A DNA stretch of 64,000 bases from Flavobacteriales bacterium (lineage in GTDB: Bacteria; Bacteroidota; Bacteroidia; Flavobacteriales_D; Sanyastnellaceae): contig JAGYJM010000002.1 of the NCBI GenBank assembly GCA_018402085.1, positions 2,743,501 to 2,807,500 on the forward strand. The letters run 5' to 3'. The translations under genes and the position numbers were made by a program. The stretch's first letter is position 1. Each line of letters starts with the position of its first letter. Under the pieces are notes generated by a model that ran no database searches, was not told where the DNA came from, and saw only the letters and a list, made by a program, of their open reading frames with translations. Below, piece after piece: positions 53,858-63,274 of this stretch.

Positions 53858-54898
53858 ATGCGCCAGGCACTGACATACCTTGGAATAGGAGTAATCACCC
53901 TGCTGGCGGCCTGTAAGCCTGATCCGGAGGTGGTTACTCCTGTTTCTTCTGACAGCCAGAAATGGCTGGATGTTACGGTGCCTCCGGGATTTCCGGAGAT
54001 CGTCTACCCAACTGACAATCGCCCCACCGAAGAACGCGTTGAACTCGGACGGCTGCTCTTTCACGATGTACGCTTGTCTCGTGATCAGTCAATCAGTTGC
54101 GCCACCTGCCACATCCAGGAACACGCCTTTGCAGAGCCCAAAGCCGTGAGCGAAGGAGTTGATGGCACCGCCGGCTTCCGCAACTCACCGAGCCTGGCCA
54201 ACATTGCATGGCACCCCCGCCTCTTCATGGATGGCGGCGTTCCGACACTGGAGCTTCAGGTGCTGGCACCCTTTGACAATCACGCGGAGTTCGATGCCAG
54301 CATTACCGAAGTCAGCGATGAGTTGCGCCATGATGAAACACTCAACAGACTGGCGCAAAAAGCCTACGGACGGGAGTTTGACCCTTACGTAATGACCCGT
54401 GCGCTTGCCGCTTTTGAACGCACACTGATCAGCGGCAACAGTAAATGGGATCGCTACCTTAACGGTAATGCGCGAGCACTGAGTGATGAAGAAAAAGCGG
54501 GAATGGACCTGTTTTTCAGTCCGAGAACCCAATGCAGCACCTGTCACTCGGACGTATTGATGACTGACTTTTCATTTCGGAACATCGGGTTGTACAGTGA
54601 TTATGCAGATGAAGGGCGTCAGCGTGTGACGACGTTCGAAGAAGACAACGGAAAGTTTAAGGTACCTTCATTGCGCAACGTGGCACTGACTGCCCCGTAT
54701 ATGCATGATGGTTCTGTTGAGAGCTTGCAGTCTGTGGTGGCACATTACAACGGCGGCGGTGAAGATCACCCTGCAAAAGACAGCCTGATAGAGCCACTGA
54801 ACCTCAGCCTGACGGAACAGGCACAGCTGGTCGCCTTTCTTGAGGCACTCACAGATGAAACATTCGTGACCAATCTTGATTTCGCAATGCAACCCTGA
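53858..54898 (+). CDS. MbnH/MauG-like di-haem cytochrome c peroxidase homologue 1
   Basis: A 346-residue lipoprotein (ACK lipobox, Cys19) with two haem c sites: CATCH at 81-85 and CSTCH at 226-230. Family landmarks are ELGRLLFHDVRLS, NSPSLANIAWHPRLFMDGG, and PSLRNVALTAPYMHDGS near the C-terminus, whose Tyr/Met-His region supplies distal haem residues. It starts with ATG 3 bp after the MbnP stop (a TTG one codon earlier is also possible), so it is co-translated and is the prime candidate to modify MbnP. The alternative is an ordinary peroxide-reducing cytochrome c peroxidase; the MbnP neighbour argues against that. Confidence 0.87.
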   Translation: MRQALTYLGIGVITLLAACKPDPEVVTPVSSDSQKWLDVTVPPGFPEIVYPTDNRPTEERVELGRLLFHDVRLSRDQSISCATCHIQEHAFAEPKAVSEGVDGTAGFRNSPSLANIAWHPRLFMDGGVPTLELQVLAPFDNHAEFDASITEVSDELRHDETLNRLAQKAYGREFDPYVMTRALAAFERTLISGNSKWDRYLNGNARALSDEEKAGMDLFFSPRTQCSTCHSDVLMTDFSFRNIGLYSDYADEGRQRVTTFEEDNGKFKVPSLRNVALTAPYMHDGSVESLQSVVAHYNGGGEDHPAKDSLIEPLNLSLTEQAQLVAFLEALTDETFVTNLDFAMQP

Positions 54899-54923
54899 GG
54901 TGCGATCTTTGTTATATTATAAA

Positions 54924-56042
54924 GTGAATCGATTTAACCGCATAGCATTTTTCTTTTGGTTTCCGCTCATCGCGGGATGGCTGATGGTTTCTTCATGCCG
55001 AAGAGACAACGACGTTGAACCCGTCTGTGAGGTGAGTCCGACCGCCACTCCCTATAACCTTGAAATTCCGCCATTCTTTCCGCCGATGGATATCCCTGAC
55101 GACAACCCGCTTACTGTGGAAGGCGTGGAACTGGGTCGTCATCTTTTCTGGGAGGTGCAGCTTTCGGGAGACAACTCCATATCATGCGGTACCTGTCACA
55201 TGCCGTCTTCGTCATTTTCAGACCCCGCCGCAGTCAGCACAGGCATCACCGGTGCACAGGGCGACCGCAACGCAATGGCACTTCTGAACCTCGGATGGGC
55301 GCGCGACTTTTTCTGGGATGGGAGAGCGATGACACTGGAAGACCAGGTTTTTGAGCCGATTCCGAACCCGATTGAAATGAACCAGTCGTGGCCGGCAGCG
55401 CTCGAGAAACTGCGGAACATCGAAAAATACCCCTCGATGTACGAGGAGGCCTTCGGTTCACCTGACATTAACGTTGACCGCACCACCAAAGCACTTGCAC
55501 AGTTTTTGCGTACGATGATCTCTGCCGATGCGAAGTTTGACAAATGGCGACGCGGTGAGGTGACCCTGACTGAAAGTGAGTACCGTGGTTATGACCTTTT
55601 CAACCGCGAGGGTGGTGACCCTGAGGTGGTTCAGGGCGGCGAGTTTGGAGCTGACTGTTTTCACTGTCACGTAGAAGCCGGCATGCAGTTTTCAGATTAC
55701 ATGCCGCACAACAACGGCCTAGACTCTGTTTTTGCAGACCTCGGCGTGGGCGGCATCACCGGAAATCCGCTCGAAATGGGAAAATTCAAAACCCCAACCC
55801 TCCGAAATGTGGAGCTTTCGGGGCCTTACATGCATGATGGGCGCTTTACGACCCTCGAAGAGGTGATCGAACACTACAACAGCGGCGGACTTCCTTCTCC
55901 GACGATTGATCCGTTCATGAAGTATACGGAGGGCGGACTGATGCTCAATGAGCAGAGCAAGCTTGACCTTATCAACTTCCTGAAAACCCTCACCGACACC
56001 TCTTTCATTCACAATCCGGCATTCCAGGATCCGAATGAGTGA
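54924..56042 (+). CDS. MbnH/MauG-like di-haem cytochrome c peroxidase homologue 2
   Basis: A 372-residue lipoprotein. A GTG start at 54924 is chosen because it places VNRFNRIAFFFWFPLIAGWL in front of a lipobox (SSC, Cys25); longer frames run into the previous gene. Haem sites are CGTCH at 88-92 and CFHCH from residue 245. Other landmarks are ELGRHLFWEVQLSGDNS, NAMALLNLGWARDFFWDGR and PTLRNVELSGPYMHDGRFT. It is clearly paralogous to the preceding gene but strongly diverged, so the two probably have different roles, for example one modifying MbnP and one acting on another substrate or as peroxidase. Gap to the previous gene 25 bp; overlaps the next by 8 bp. Confidence 0.87.
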   Translation: MNRFNRIAFFFWFPLIAGWLMVSSCRRDNDVEPVCEVSPTATPYNLEIPPFFPPMDIPDDNPLTVEGVELGRHLFWEVQLSGDNSISCGTCHMPSSSFSDPAAVSTGITGAQGDRNAMALLNLGWARDFFWDGRAMTLEDQVFEPIPNPIEMNQSWPAALEKLRNIEKYPSMYEEAFGSPDINVDRTTKALAQFLRTMISADAKFDKWRRGEVTLTESEYRGYDLFNREGGDPEVVQGGEFGADCFHCHVEAGMQFSDYMPHNNGLDSVFADLGVGGITGNPLEMGKFKTPTLRNVELSGPYMHDGRFTTLEEVIEHYNSGGLPSPTIDPFMKYTEGGLMLNEQSKLDLINFLKTLTDTSFIHNPAFQDPNE

Positions 56043-56538
56043 TTTCTTTCCTGAAAAGCACCTTGAAAAAGCTCGTTCTGAGCGCAAGCAGAACAAAAAG
56101 TTTCTGCTGAGTCTGAAACGTATGCCTGAACGTGTCGTCGACGATCATTTTCACGAGGCACACGAAGAAGTCTTTGAAGTCACCGATTGCCTGACCTGTG
56201 CCAATTGCTGCAAAACGACGAGTCCGATTTTCCGTGATCGTGATATTGATCGCCTTGCAAAACGGCTGCGCATGCGTCCGTCGCACTTCATTGAGTGCTA
56301 TTTGAAAATGGACGATGACGGCGACTATGTGCTGCAGTCGTCACCGTGCACCTTTCTCAATGATGACAACACCTGCAGCGTGTACGAGGATCGCCCGAAC
56401 GCCTGCCGCGAATACCCGCATACCGACCGGAAACGCATGCACCAATTGCTCGACCTGACTTATCGGAATACAATGGTATGCCCTGCTGTGGAGCAGATTG
56501 TGGAGAAAATCAGAATCGGACTACAAAGAAGCCACTGA
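56035..56538 (+). CDS. YkgJ-family cysteine-cluster protein
   Basis: A 167-residue cytoplasmic protein. The family core is CLTCANCCK (from Cys52), then TTSPIFRDRDIDRLAKRLRM, then SSPCTFL, NTCSVYEDRPNACREYP and a last Cys (VCPAVE). These eight Cys are placed as in the YkgJ/UPF0153 family, thought to bind iron or zinc; its role is not defined. It overlaps the second di-haem gene by 8 bp (ATGAGTGA), so it is likely co-expressed with the copper-type operon, though the link may be only positional. Confidence 0.85.
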   Translation: MSDFFPEKHLEKARSERKQNKKFLLSLKRMPERVVDDHFHEAHEEVFEVTDCLTCANCCKTTSPIFRDRDIDRLAKRLRMRPSHFIECYLKMDDDGDYVLQSSPCTFLNDDNTCSVYEDRPNACREYPHTDRKRMHQLLDLTYRNTMVCPAVEQIVEKIRIGLQRSH

Positions 56539-56546
56539 CAGTAAGG

Positions 56547-56554
56547 TACCTTTG
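56547..56554 (+). promoter_or_regulatory. Candidate -7 box of the T9SS type B operon
   Basis: TACCTTTG, an exact TAnnTTTG match, 103 bp before the ATG at 56658. The -33 element is unclear. Confidence 0.35.
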
Positions 56555-56657
56555 AGTCAACCCACCTGCGTTTGGTACTCGACGATTGCCAGACAGAATT
56601 GGTCGAAAACCCTATAAAACGTGTATCTATCCCAGTGTTAGTGCCGTATACGCTTGT

Positions 56658-59600
56658 ATGAAAAGTGCAAGGAATATCCTGGTCCACCCTGCTCTTATCC
56701 TGCTCTGTTGTCTCCCGACGACACTCCTGGGGCAGTGTCCGAACGTCTTCGATTTTTTCGGCGACGAGGTCGACACTCCCTACTGGTACAGCTGCTCGGG
56801 AAGCGACTTCACGCTGAACCTTCAGTCGGCTGACGACTGGGGAGAGTATGAAATTGACTGGGGTGATGGCACTCCTCCTGCAACGGGAACAGAATGGCTG
56901 AGTCCGACCCCGATCTCCCACACATACACAGCTGCTGTTGACACCTTCGTAGTGTCGATCACTGAAATTCAGACGGGCTGTGTGATTGAAGGTGTGGTGG
57001 TGATGGAAGAGTCTACCAGCGCCTCGATTCAAATACCGATTGGCGGCTTAACACAAGCTTGCGCGCCACAGGAAATGGAATTCATTAACTCCTCGACGAA
57101 CGTCTCGGAAACCACCATGTTCACATGGGACTTTGGAGATGGTAGTCCGCCCCTAACCTTTGACCACACCAACTGGAATCAGGTGGTCGCACACATCTAC
57201 GAACAGAACACGGTTGACTGCGAGACAGAGGTCTCGCTGACTGCCGCGAACTATTGCAACACCATTCAGGGTGGTCCGAGTACGGCCACCTTTAATCCTA
57301 TTCGGATCTGGGATATTGACGATGCCGCCATAACGGCTTCGGCAACTGTCTTATGCTATCCTGATACGGTGGTGACCTTTCAGAACACCACAGAGCGCAA
57401 CTGTCTGTTTCAGGGAAACATCTTTCAACGCTACGAATACTGGAATTTCGGAGACTACTGGGGTCAGGGAACGGATTCAATCATCGACTGGACACCCTGG
57501 CCGCCGACCTTTCCGCAAACGATTGCTTACCCCGGTATAGGCACATATGAAGTGCAGCTGCTGGACAGTAACTTTTGTGGTATAGACACTGCCAACATTA
57601 CCATTGAGATCGTTCCCCCGCCCGAGGCGGCATTGGAGGCAAGCGAAGATACGATATGTGTAGGCGAGCCGATTACGTTTTTCCAGAACTCTACCGGAGG
57701 CGCAGATCAATTCCAGTGGAATTTTGATGACGGTATTGGCTGGTTGCCAACCGGGGGTGGTAACATCACCTATGTATTCAACAACCCCGGCACTTATGAC
57801 GTGTGCACGGCGGTTGGTATTCAGTCATCCGGAGGCGGCTGTTCAGATACTGCTTGTGTAGCTGTTACCGTTTTACCCTCGCCTAATGCCATCATCGGTT
57901 TTGACAACCTTACGGGGTGTGACAACCTTACCGTAAACTTCGATGACCAGTCAATCGGCAATACCTCTGCAGAGTGGACCTTTGATGTGGCTCCTTTCAG
58001 CTTCTCGGGAGAGACACCACCGCCAATTGAGTACGATACTCCGGGCAACTACGTTGTGAACCTTCTCGTCGAGGGCCTGAATGGCTGTCTTGACACCGAT
58101 CAGGAAGTTGTTCAAGTTTACAGTTCTCCTGTCGCTGACTTTTTAGCCGACAACGTCTGCGAAGATGTGCAAGCAGAATTCACCGACTTGTCGATTCCTG
58201 ACCCGGGAGACCCGATCACCAACTGGTCATGGGACTTTGGCGATGGCAACACCAGTTTTGACCAGAATCCGGAGCATGTCTTCCAGAATACAGGCACCTA
58301 CGATGTTTCGCTCAACGTTAGCTCTGCGAACTGTAGCGGCAGCATTACACAGAGTATTGATGTTGAACCTGCACCCGTGCCTGACATCAGCGCGAATCCT
58401 ACAGAAGGCTGTTCACCACTTACGGTAGAATTCACGAACAACACTGCCGGCGGCGACAGCTACCAATGGACCTTTGGCGACAACAGCGGAAGTAATGACG
58501 AAGACCCGGTGCACACCTTCCTGAACATTACTTCTGCGGACACTACGTTTCAGGTGGTGGCCCAGGCCTTTACCACTTTCGGGTGCGCAGCTACTGACAC
58601 CCTCGAGATCACGGTTTATCCGGGAGCGCAGGCCTCATTCCTTGACAACAGTCAACCGCCTTCTTGTGCACCTTTTGACGCAGTATTTGTCAATACCTCT
58701 CAAGGCGCTGAAAGCTACCTGTGGGATTTTGGCGACGGAACCTCGAGCACTGTCGAGAACCCGACACACCTCTACTTAAACGAAACGGGGTTTGTGCAGA
58801 CTTTCGATGTTGAACTGATCGCTTTTGCGAGCAATGGCTGTCATGACACCACCGCAACCAATGTGATTGTTTACCCTACCCCGAACTGGGACTTTAACAT
58901 TACCCCTGACTCCGCGTGCAGTCCGCTTGTTGCCACCATGCCATTCATTCAGGGTGTCAATTCTTATAACTGGGACTTCGGCGATGGCACCACCTCAACG
59001 TTCCCGACACCTACCCATATCTGGGAGAACACCTCCACAGACCCGGCGATCTACGACGTTACGCTCATCGGAACGTCAGCCTTCGGCTGTGTGGATACTG
59101 TCTCGACAGAAGTCTATGTGAACCCTCAACCGCTCGCCCAATTTGCGGCAAGTAACATCGAAGGGTGTGGCCCGCTCGATGTCAGCTTCGAAAACCTTTC
59201 GATCCAGGCAGACAGCTACATCTGGGTTTACCAGGAAGGCGACACGGCGTACACCGATGCGCCGGTGCACGATTATACTTTTGAAAATACCTCAGGTCAA
59301 ACCATTGAATATCAGGTTCAGCTTGTGGCGATCAGTGATGATGGCTGCACAGACACCTTCATTCAGCCGATCACGGTATATCCTGAAGTTACGGCTTCAT
59401 TTGCCGTTCCTGACCCCGGATGCCAGCCCTATGATGTCACCTTCTTCAATACTTCGGTAAACGCAGACACCTACCAGTGGGATTTTGGCAACGGACTTGT
59501 TTCGCTGGAAACCAGTCCCAACACGGTTCTTCAAAACCCCGGCGTAACTGACAGCACTTATACCGTACAATTACTGGCTCAATCGAACGAAGGCTGTTCA

Positions 59601-61709
59601 GATATGTTTGAGGCCGATGTGGTGGTAAACCCGCTACCGGATGCGTCATTTACAATGAGCACAGACGAGGGTTGCCACCCGGCACCAGCCTTGCTGACCA
59701 ACACCTCGAGCGGAGCCGAAACCTACCTCTGGGACTATGGCGACGGAGATCAAAGCGATACCCTTGCCTTTGAGCACCAGCATATTTTCTCCAGCGTTTC
59801 GGGAGACCCGGTGGTATACAATGTGACACTCACCGCAATTTCAGACCAGGGCTGTACCGATAGCTTCAGCCTGCCATACACTTTGTACCCCCTGGTAGAA
59901 GCAGATTTTGACCTATCAGACAATGGTTGTTCACCGCTTGAGGTCTTCTTCACCAACCAGTCGCTTGGGGCGAGTGCAGGCTTCCAGTGGGACTTCGGTG
60001 ACGGAAACGTTTCAAGTCAAACCAATCCGATCAACACGTACATCAATGCCACAGACGAAGACTCAACTTATACGGTGACCCTCATCGCAGAGTCTGTGTT
60101 TGGCTGTTCAGACACCACGAATGCTCCCATCGAAGTGTTTCACACCCCTGTTGCATCGGCGTTGCTTGACACCACCATCGGTTGTTACCCTGTTGATGCC
60201 GTTTTCATCAACCAATCAGCAGGTGCTGACAGTTTTGAGTGGGTCTATGGCACGGGAGAAACCAGTGACACTGAAGCGATCGAGCACACCTACACCTATT
60301 TCAACCTTAGTGATGACCCGGTAACATATAACATTACGCTGAATGCCTTCACCGATGCCGGCTGCAGCAGTTCTGATCAATTGACGATCAACATTCTGCC
60401 GGTACTCGAAGCCGATGCAGACGGCAACTTCACAGGTTGCAGCCCACTGACAATTGAATTCGAAAACCAATCAAATGGTGCACTGAGCTATTTCTGGGAT
60501 TTCGGCGACGGCAATCAAACCAACGTTGCCGAGCCAACACATACCTTCGTCAATGAAACCGATGAAGATCTGGAATTTGAAGTGATGCTCGTCGCCAATT
60601 CGTACTTCGGCTGCAGTGACACCACCTACATCGATGTCACGGTGTACAGCATCCCTGAGGCAGACTTCACCGTTACTCCGGAGGAGCAGACTTTCCCTGA
60701 CGCTACGGTCGCACTAGAGAACCTTAGTATTGCCGGTGAATCTGCAAGCTATAGCTGGGACATGGGCAACGGCGATATCTTCGAGGGTGAAAACCCAGGC
60801 GAATACACCTACGACTCATGGGGTACCTACGCGATCGAACTGACCGTTGACAACGGTTTCTGCGACGATGCCAAGGTACTGAACATTGATGTTTTACCCC
60901 CGCCACCTACAGCAGACTTCATTGGGCCCGCCGATGGCTGTGCTCCGCTGACCGTGACCTTTCAGGACCAAAGTGAATATGCCACCGGCTGGACGTGGGA
61001 ATTTGGTGATGGGGGATCTGCCACCGTAGCTAACCCTACCTACACATATACCGAAGCGGGTACCTATACGGTAGCATTAACGGTGAACGGTGTGGCTCCT
61101 GGAAGCACAGACCAGGTTGTTCAGGAAGCCATCATCGAGGTGTATCCAACAGCGGTTGCCGCTTTCACGGTGACCCCGGGCGAAATCTCTGTACCAGGAG
61201 ATCCCCTCTTTACAGTAAACCTCTCACAAAACGCTGATACTTACCTCTGGGATTTTGGTGATGGAACAACCTCTGTTGAAGTGAATCCCGTACATTATTA
61301 CCAGGAAGAGGGTATCTACACCATCGAGTTGACGGCCAATAACAGCTATGACTGTCCGACAACCTATCGACTTGTAGATGCCGTGTACGCTGAAACAGAC
61401 GGCCAGATCGAGTTCCCTAACGCCTTCACGCCTAATCCGTCAGAAGGAAATGGCGGGTTTTATAATCCAACCACCTTTGACAATGATATTTTCTTTCCTG
61501 TCCAAAAAGGAATCGTCGGCTACCAGCTTCAGATCTTTAATAAATGGGGAGAACTCCTCTTTGAAAGTGATGATGTGAATGTGGGATGGGACGGCTATTA
61601 CAAAGGCGAACTTTGCAAACAAGACGTATACGCCTGGAAAGTTGAAGCCCGTTTCTCAAATGGAAAAGAAATCATAAAAGCCGGAGACGTGACGCTCCTG
61701 ATTAAGTAA
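56658..61709 (+). CDS. PKD-repeat surface protein with T9SS type B (CHU_C) domain
   Basis: 1683 residues. The start at MKSARNILVHPALILLCCLP gives a signal peptide ending LLGQ. The body is about 18 PKD-type modules (cores such as WSWDFGDGNTSFDQNPEHVF and YLWDFGDGTSSTVENPTHLY). A few have lost the Gly-Asp-Gly turn (WVYQEGDTAY, WVYGTGETSD). The last 100 residues are a gliding-motility-type C-terminal domain: IEFPNAFTPNPSEGNGG, YQLQIFNKWGELLFES, GWDGYYKGELCKQDVYAWKV and a short basic end, the type B signal. Export of type B cargo in Flavobacterium needs a PorP/SprF partner, and one lies two genes downstream. Likely an SprB-like long surface adhesin. The three genes run without gaps. Confidence 0.9.
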   Translation: MKSARNILVHPALILLCCLPTTLLGQCPNVFDFFGDEVDTPYWYSCSGSDFTLNLQSADDWGEYEIDWGDGTPPATGTEWLSPTPISHTYTAAVDTFVVSITEIQTGCVIEGVVVMEESTSASIQIPIGGLTQACAPQEMEFINSSTNVSETTMFTWDFGDGSPPLTFDHTNWNQVVAHIYEQNTVDCETEVSLTAANYCNTIQGGPSTATFNPIRIWDIDDAAITASATVLCYPDTVVTFQNTTERNCLFQGNIFQRYEYWNFGDYWGQGTDSIIDWTPWPPTFPQTIAYPGIGTYEVQLLDSNFCGIDTANITIEIVPPPEAALEASEDTICVGEPITFFQNSTGGADQFQWNFDDGIGWLPTGGGNITYVFNNPGTYDVCTAVGIQSSGGGCSDTACVAVTVLPSPNAIIGFDNLTGCDNLTVNFDDQSIGNTSAEWTFDVAPFSFSGETPPPIEYDTPGNYVVNLLVEGLNGCLDTDQEVVQVYSSPVADFLADNVCEDVQAEFTDLSIPDPGDPITNWSWDFGDGNTSFDQNPEHVFQNTGTYDVSLNVSSANCSGSITQSIDVEPAPVPDISANPTEGCSPLTVEFTNNTAGGDSYQWTFGDNSGSNDEDPVHTFLNITSADTTFQVVAQAFTTFGCAATDTLEITVYPGAQASFLDNSQPPSCAPFDAVFVNTSQGAESYLWDFGDGTSSTVENPTHLYLNETGFVQTFDVELIAFASNGCHDTTATNVIVYPTPNWDFNITPDSACSPLVATMPFIQGVNSYNWDFGDGTTSTFPTPTHIWENTSTDPAIYDVTLIGTSAFGCVDTVSTEVYVNPQPLAQFAASNIEGCGPLDVSFENLSIQADSYIWVYQEGDTAYTDAPVHDYTFENTSGQTIEYQVQLVAISDDGCTDTFIQPITVYPEVTASFAVPDPGCQPYDVTFFNTSVNADTYQWDFGNGLVSLETSPNTVLQNPGVTDSTYTVQLLAQSNEGCSDMFEADVVVNPLPDASFTMSTDEGCHPAPALLTNTSSGAETYLWDYGDGDQSDTLAFEHQHIFSSVSGDPVVYNVTLTAISDQGCTDSFSLPYTLYPLVEADFDLSDNGCSPLEVFFTNQSLGASAGFQWDFGDGNVSSQTNPINTYINATDEDSTYTVTLIAESVFGCSDTTNAPIEVFHTPVASALLDTTIGCYPVDAVFINQSAGADSFEWVYGTGETSDTEAIEHTYTYFNLSDDPVTYNITLNAFTDAGCSSSDQLTINILPVLEADADGNFTGCSPLTIEFENQSNGALSYFWDFGDGNQTNVAEPTHTFVNETDEDLEFEVMLVANSYFGCSDTTYIDVTVYSIPEADFTVTPEEQTFPDATVALENLSIAGESASYSWDMGNGDIFEGENPGEYTYDSWGTYAIELTVDNGFCDDAKVLNIDVLPPPPTADFIGPADGCAPLTVTFQDQSEYATGWTWEFGDGGSATVANPTYTYTEAGTYTVALTVNGVAPGSTDQVVQEAIIEVYPTAVAAFTVTPGEISVPGDPLFTVNLSQNADTYLWDFGDGTTSVEVNPVHYYQEEGIYTIELTANNSYDCPTTYRLVDAVYAETDGQIEFPNAFTPNPSEGNGGFYNPTTFDNDIFFPVQKGIVGYQLQIFNKWGELLFESDDVNVGWDGYYKGELCKQDVYAWKVEARFSNGKEIIKAGDVTLLIK

Positions 61710-61711
61710 GC

Positions 61712-63274
61712 ATGAAAACCGCCCTCCTATATACCGCACTATTCCTCTTCACCGCTCCGCTGCTGGCACAGACGGGATGGTCTCGGGAAGACCGCGTTAA
61801 CTGGAAAGAAGGCGATTTCGCCTTCTATCAAGGCGACTTTGCTTACGCGTATGAACTGCTTTCAGAGGTACGCAAGGCAGATACTACGTTCGCGCCTGTA
61901 AACTTCCAACTTGGTGTGATTGAGCTTGATTGGTTCCAGAATAAACAACGTGCTGCTCAATATCTTCAGCAGGCGGTGGATGCCGGTCTGAAAGAGGCCT
62001 ATTTCCACTATGCAAGACTCATGCACCGTCAAATGCGCTTTGATGAAGCCTTGGGCTGGTACGACCGATACGCCTCTTCCGGTGATCAATCTGTTATCGC
62101 TGAAGAGGTACAACGCAATATTGACATTACCCGTCGGGCTAAAGTTGCCGTTGCCAATCCTGCAGATGTCCGCATTTCAAATCTCGGCCCTGTAGTGAAC
62201 ACCGAAGCGAAAGAATACGTGCCGCTCGTAACTCCTGACAACAACATCCTCTATTTCACCAGCCGCCGAGATGACAGCACGGCGCAGTTGAAAGACCCGA
62301 ACGGCGAGTACTATGAAGACATTTACAAAAGTGTGCGTGATTCGGCCGGATGGAGGATACCTGTCAATATAGGCCAACCTGTGAACAGCGAAACCCACGA
62401 TGCGACCGTAAGCATCTCCGCAGATGGTAAAACGATGCTACTCTACCGCACCAACCGCAACCTTACTGGAGGTGATATTTACATCACGAACTACCGTAAA
62501 GGAAGCTGGTCAGCACCCACAAAACTTTCGGAAAGCATCAACAGCGACTACCAGGAAGCCTCCGCAACCATCTCTCCTGAGAAAGACATGATCATCTTCA
62601 GCAGCAACCGTCCGGGAGGTTACGGAGGAAAAGACCTCTACCGCGTTCGCAAGCTACCTAACGGAGAGTGGAGCCTGCCCCGAAATCTAGGGCCGTCAAT
62701 CAACACCTCTTATGACGAAGACGCTCCGCACCTCGATATCGACGGTAAGACGATGTACTTTGCTTCGCAAGGACATAACACGATCGGAGGCTACGACCTT
62801 TTCGTAACTGAACAAACCGAACGCGATGTATGGTCAACCCCTATCAACCTGGGCTACCCGGCAAATACGGTAGATGACGACATCTTTTTATCTGTTGACG
62901 CAGGTGGACGAAACGGCTACTTCTCAAGCGCCCGTGAAGGAGGCTTCGGTCAGCAGGATCTCTACGGTATTGACTTTATTTACCGAAAAGAGAAGCTGAT
63001 TGTCATCAAGAGTGAAACGCTCGACCTAGGCACGGCCCCGATAGCTGCGAAAATCACCGTGATCGACAAGACAACTCGTGATATACAGGGCATCTACAGA
63101 AGCCATCCTGAAACAGGCCGATTCATTCTGGTACTCAATCCACTCACAGAATACCAACTCATTCTTGAGGCAGAAGGCTTTCAGGCGATGGCTGAAGACC
63201 TTTATTTTCCCTTCCCGAAAACTGAAGAAGAATCTGAATTGAGCCTTGCTCCGTACATACTGCAGAAGAAGTGA
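61712..63274 (+). CDS. TPR and PD40 (WD40-like propeller) protein, PorE-like without OmpA domain
   Basis: 520 residues with signal peptide MKTALLYTALFLFTAPLLAQ. Residues 25-150 form TPR-like helices (EGDFAFYQGDFAYAYELLSE, RFDEALGWYDRYASSG). Residues 165-420 are a PD40 beta-propeller with repeated blades (LYFTSRRDD, IIFSSNRPGGYGGKDLYRVR, MYFASQGHNTIGGYDLFVTE, GYFSSAREGGFGQQDLYGID). The last 90 residues form a small beta domain of carboxypeptidase-regulatory type. The OmpA-like peptidoglycan-binding domain of PorE-type proteins is absent. It starts 2 bp after the adhesin stop and overlaps the PorP/SprF gene by 4 bp, so it is probably periplasmic and assists cargo export. Inference from position and fold. 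Confidence 0.85.
   Translation: MKTALLYTALFLFTAPLLAQTGWSREDRVNWKEGDFAFYQGDFAYAYELLSEVRKADTTFAPVNFQLGVIELDWFQNKQRAAQYLQQAVDAGLKEAYFHYARLMHRQMRFDEALGWYDRYASSGDQSVIAEEVQRNIDITRRAKVAVANPADVRISNLGPVVNTEAKEYVPLVTPDNNILYFTSRRDDSTAQLKDPNGEYYEDIYKSVRDSAGWRIPVNIGQPVNSETHDATVSISADGKTMLLYRTNRNLTGGDIYITNYRKGSWSAPTKLSESINSDYQEASATISPEKDMIIFSSNRPGGYGGKDLYRVRKLPNGEWSLPRNLGPSINTSYDEDAPHLDIDGKTMYFASQGHNTIGGYDLFVTEQTERDVWSTPINLGYPANTVDDDIFLSVDAGGRNGYFSSAREGGFGQQDLYGIDFIYRKEKLIVIKSETLDLGTAPIAAKITVIDKTTRDIQGIYRSHPETGRFILVLNPLTEYQLILEAEGFQAMAEDLYFPFPKTEEESELSLAPYILQKK

Noticed and set aside
61807-61824. Inverted repeat GAAGGCGA-TT-TCGCCTTC in the PD40 gene
   Set aside because: Different layout from the repeat family and explained by coding for EGDFAF; no further copies noted.
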